Source: Puccinia triticina
Lineage: Eukaryota > Basidiomycota > Pucciniomycetes > Pucciniales > Pucciniaceae
Length of the DNA: 64,000 nt
Direction: 5' to 3'
Assembly: GCF_026914185.1 (NCBI RefSeq)
Contig: NC_070562.1
Coordinates: forward strand, 4,526,001 to 4,590,000
Part shown: piece after piece, positions 60,862-64,000 of the stretch
How the letters are laid out: each line of letters starts with the position of its first letter
Numbering within the stretch: the first letter of the stretch is position 1
Translations under genes and position numbers: made by a program
Notes under the pieces: model-generated
Database searches by the model: none
Seen by the model: only the letters and a program-made list of their open reading frames with translations
What the model was told of the DNA's origin: nothing

Positions 60862-62090
60862 AGTGATATTTGGCAATCATGACATTGTAGCTGCTACATT
60901 TGGGGGTTTTGTGGTCATTCAAGGTACACAATTCATCTTTGAGGGCATTCAATAATTTTGGTACCAATATCATTGAAGAATTCCCACGCTGCGCTGAGAT
61001 ATAGTGGCAGAAACACCAAGAAACTACCAAATTGGTGATATTTGGCAACTGATCACATTGTGGCTGCTACATATGGAGGTTTTGTGGTCATTCCAGGTAC
61101 TCAATGAATCTTTGAGGGAATTTAATCATTTTGATACCAATATTATGGAATAAATCCCACGCTGCGCTGAGATATAGTGGCAGAAACACCAGAAACTACC
61201 AAATTAGTGTTATTTTGCAACTGATCACATCCTAGCTGCTACATTTGGGGGTATTGTGGTCATTCAAGGTACAAAATTAATCTTCAGGGGAATTTGATCA
61301 TTTTGGTACCACTATCATGGAAGAACTCCCACGCTGTGCTGAGATATAGTGGCAGAAACACCAAGAAACTACCAAATTAGTGATATTTGGCAACTCATCA
61401 CATTGTGGCTGCTACATTTGGGAGTTTTGTGTTCATTCAAGGCACAGAATGAATCTTCAGGGGCATTTGATCATTTTGGTACCAATATCATGGAAGAACT
61501 CCCACGCTGTGCTGAGATATAGTGGCAGAAACACCAAGAAACTACCAAATTAGTGATATTTGGTAACTGATCACATTGTGGCTGCTACATTTGGGGGTTT
61601 TGTGGTCATCAAAGGTGCTCAATGAATGATTGAGGGCATGTGATTATTTTGGTACCAATATCATGGAAGAACTCCCAGGTTGCTTTGAGATATAGTGGCA
61701 GAAACACCAAGAAACTACCAAATTAGTGATATTTGGCAACTGATCAGATCGTAGGGCTACATTAGGGAGTTTCATGGTAATTTAAGGTACACAATCAATC
61801 CTTGGGGACTATTGATCATTTTGAAACCAATATCATGGAAGAACTCCCAGGTTGTGTTGAGATATAAATTAGTGAGATTTGGCAACTGATGAGATTGTAG
61901 CTGCCACATTTGGGGGTTTTGTGGTCATTTAAGGTACACAATGGATCCTTGGGGGCTACTGAACATTTTGATACCAATATCATGGAAGAACCCCCAGGCT
62001 GTGTTGAGATATAGTGGCAGAAACACCAAGAAACTACCAAATTAGTGATATTTGGCAACTGATCAGATTGCAGCTGCTGCATAATGGATA
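60862..62090 (-). repeat. Satellite array (foldback C, minus arm)
   Basis: About seven minus-oriented monomers from the turn near 60862. The minus arm is about half the length of the plus arm, so the palindrome is lopsided. Confidence 0.9.
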
Positions 62091-62725
62091 TGACCCCAAA
62101 AACATTATTTCTGGGTTTTATTTTCAAAAAAATTGTCCAAAAAAATTTTATGTGGAAATATTCCCCATTAATCTGTGGTTGATAACAAAAGTAGATAAAA
62201 AAAAGAACCTGACAAAAATATGCTAACCCATGGTAAACTAATTTCAAAAAGGCCTCCTATGCATGTAGCACTTCAAGTATGATATGCAACATCTTGAGCA
62301 AGTTCAACCAACCAAATTCAAAATGTGTGCAGGATGGTATCATGAGAGAGGCCAGGGGTCAATGTTTTTCCTTTTTTGAAAAAAAAGTCAATTTGCAGAC
62401 TTCTGATAACAGATCAATTGTTGAAGTAAAAAAAAAAGAAAAAAAAAATTGAGACCCCTCAGCCACCCTGGATTAATCCTAAAACTTGCAATGTCTTTTT
62501 TTCAGGAAGAATTGAATGGTGTATGTAGAAATTTATGAATTCTATCAGGCAAAAAAAAAAGATTCCTGTGGCTTGAAGCTAACACAAGGGGAAGGAGAGA
62601 GATTATAGAATGGTATTAAGGAGACATGGAAAACAGACAAAGGTATAAAGAAGAATAATAAAAAAAAATTGATCAATATAAATTGATCAATATACGACAT
62701 TGCAAATTCATCCATCTTGGTAGTG

Positions 62726-64000
62726 AAGGAGGAGGAGGGATGGTCGTCGGCGTCGGAGCAGAAGCCAATGTTGAAGGGGATGCCCTCGAGCACGGAGCCG
62801 TAGCCGGAGCGGACCGAGGAAGTGGACGAGAGACGGACCAGACTGGCCGCCGGCGAGCCCTCCGAGCCTCGCGCTGTCGCCCCCAATTGCCCACTCGGCC
62901 GCTGCGGCTTTTGGCCCGCAAACGGCTTGAACGGCTCCGGCAGACTGCCCGAGGGACTCCCGCCTGCGGAAGGCGTGGAAGGAACAAAGCCGGCGCAGGC
63001 GGGGAGCGAGGTCATCGGCGGGGGCGAGCCGTTGCGAGACGTCCGTCGGGCCTCCTCAGTGATGATCGAGGAGAGCGAGATAGCCCTGTTGCGTCCGAGA
63101 GCCTTGAGATTCACATGGTGATGCGCAGTCTCGCTGGCCGCGCCCTGCATCTGGTCGTGCTGTTGTCGAGGATGCGTTGGGCGAGGGTGGCGGCGGAGCG
63201 GCCGAGGACGGTGGGAAACTCGACCTCCTTGTCTTCGATAAAGCTGTCGCAGACGCTGCTGCCGCCAAAGCTGGAGCTAGCAATCGAGTAGGCGGCCGTC
63301 AAGCGGGCCCTGCGCAGGTTGGTACTGCTCTTCCTGCCCACATGCTCGTTCTTGTTGTTGCTGGGGAGACTGCCGATGTCTTCGCGGCCTTCGTTGTGCT
63401 GCTCCTCCTCCTGCCCCATTTTGTCCATCACAGCCAGGGCCGAGAGATCTGAAAACGGGTCAAGAGTGCTGCCTCTCAGTCCGGCCGCCGACGGGTGTTC
63501 AAAGTCAAAGGCCTGGTGGATGGACAGGGAAGGGAAGGGCTGGTGAGCAGAGTGGGGGCGGGCCAGTGTGTCCTGGGCCCGGCCGATGCCGGGCGTGGTA
63601 GGCAAGAAGCCGAAGGTCTCGCGGACGTTGGCGGTCGGGGAGCGGATGGTGCTGGAGGTGGTGCCGTTGGAGAGCAAGAGCGGGGAGGTTCCGTGGGGGT
63701 GGCCGCTGGGGGGCAGCCGGACGACGCGGGCCTTCTCCTGACCGCGCAGGGCGACCTGCTGGACGGCGGCCTGCCTTCCCAAGGCCGTCCCGACCAGGGT
63801 GACGGGGGTGACGATCATGGCGGGGTCGAGGATGCTGCTCAGATGGCTGTTGTGGGTGGTGGCGTCGGCGGAGCCGGAGAGCCGGCAGAGGCTGCTCTGC
63901 TGGGTGTCCTGGCCGGGGGAGAGGTACGAGTTGTTGTTAGCCGGCTTGGCGCCTCCCGTCAGCTCCTTCTTCTTGGCCTCGTCGCTCTCTACCTGGGCCG
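62726..64000 (-). pseudogene. Ser-rich protein gene, cut by foldback terminus; 5' end outside window
   Basis: A minus-strand coding stretch entering from beyond 64000. It reads through KKKELTGGAKPANNN, NSHLSSILDPAMIVTP, TSSTIRSPTANVRETFGFLP and DLSALAVMDKMGQEEEQ. It carries Ser/Thr/Pro-rich, mostly disordered sequence typical of a cytoplasmic tail. A one-base shift near 63163 (after LAQRILDNS) moves the sensible frame to MQGAASETAHHHVNLKALG and onward to SVRSGYGSVLEGIPFNIGF. It ends at HPSSSF where foldback C begins. I do not recognise the family. The frameshift could be real or an assembly error. With its 3' end missing it is probably a broken gene. Confidence 0.55.

Larger units (their letters stand above)
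57638..62725. mobile_element. CACTA-type foldback element C (5.1 kb)
   Basis: Both ends read CACTACCAAGATGGATGAA inward. Subterminal repeats lie at 57638-58310 and 62090-62725, plus-oriented satellite at 58310-60861 and minus-oriented at 60862-62090. It is the same subfamily as foldback A. The flanks do not share a 3-bp duplication (ATA at left, AAG at right) and belong to unrelated sequences, so the two ends may come from different insertion events joined by recombination. Confidence 0.85.

Overview
The window looks like nuclear DNA of a basidiomycete, most likely a rust fungus (Pucciniales). The intron-rich genes with short GT-AG introns, the steryl glucosyltransferase and Mtc1 homologues, and the heavy load of Ty3/gypsy, MULE, Helitron and CACTA-type elements fit this. 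The assignment is inference; no ribosomal or mitochondrial marker is present.

1-10.2 kb is a genic island with three minus-strand genes: an MTC1 homologue cut by the window edge, an ATG26-type sterol 3-beta-glucosyltransferase (11 exons; exon lengths sum to a whole number of codons), and a Myb/SANT protein of the Reb1/TTF-I type. 62.7-64 kb holds part of a fourth gene on the minus strand, ending abruptly at a transposon terminus.

The 52 kb between is a nest of mobile elements that can be unpicked by target-site logic. A decayed Ty3/gypsy element (G0; protease at 11.07-11.91 kb, RT-RH-IN at 35.8-38.17 kb) was split by a giant CACTA-type element (11907-35812) and again at 38170 by a second one. 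These elements belong to a family with CACTAC ends, 0.6-1 kb subterminal repeats and arms made of inverted arrays of a ~173-bp satellite monomer, so each element is one large foldback. A complete 5.8-kb copy (43052-48879) sits inside a Mutator-like transposase gene and another (57638-62725) lies beside the last gene.

Other elements sit inside these. Two minus-strand Helitrons with the same ends (11926-15234, 53122-55844) carry captured, intron-containing host gene fragments: chitin synthase in one and a GSK-3-type kinase in the other. A 9.2-kb chromovirus has 188-bp LTRs and a 5-bp target duplication (24737-33950). A 1.09-kb mobile array of about twenty different hairpins, flanked by a 10-bp duplication, is inserted in that chromovirus between RNase H and integrase. 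There are two solo LTRs of one family, several MITE/snapback elements, and an 8-bp-TSD MULE with transposase and OTU protease domains (40999-51482). Nesting reaches six levels: G0, foldback A, unclassified insertion, MULE, foldback B, CACCAGG element.

The three 5' genes appear intact. Nearly every transposon gene is broken by stops, frameshifts or later insertions. The single most unusual objects are the satellite-armed foldback family and the mobile hairpin array.
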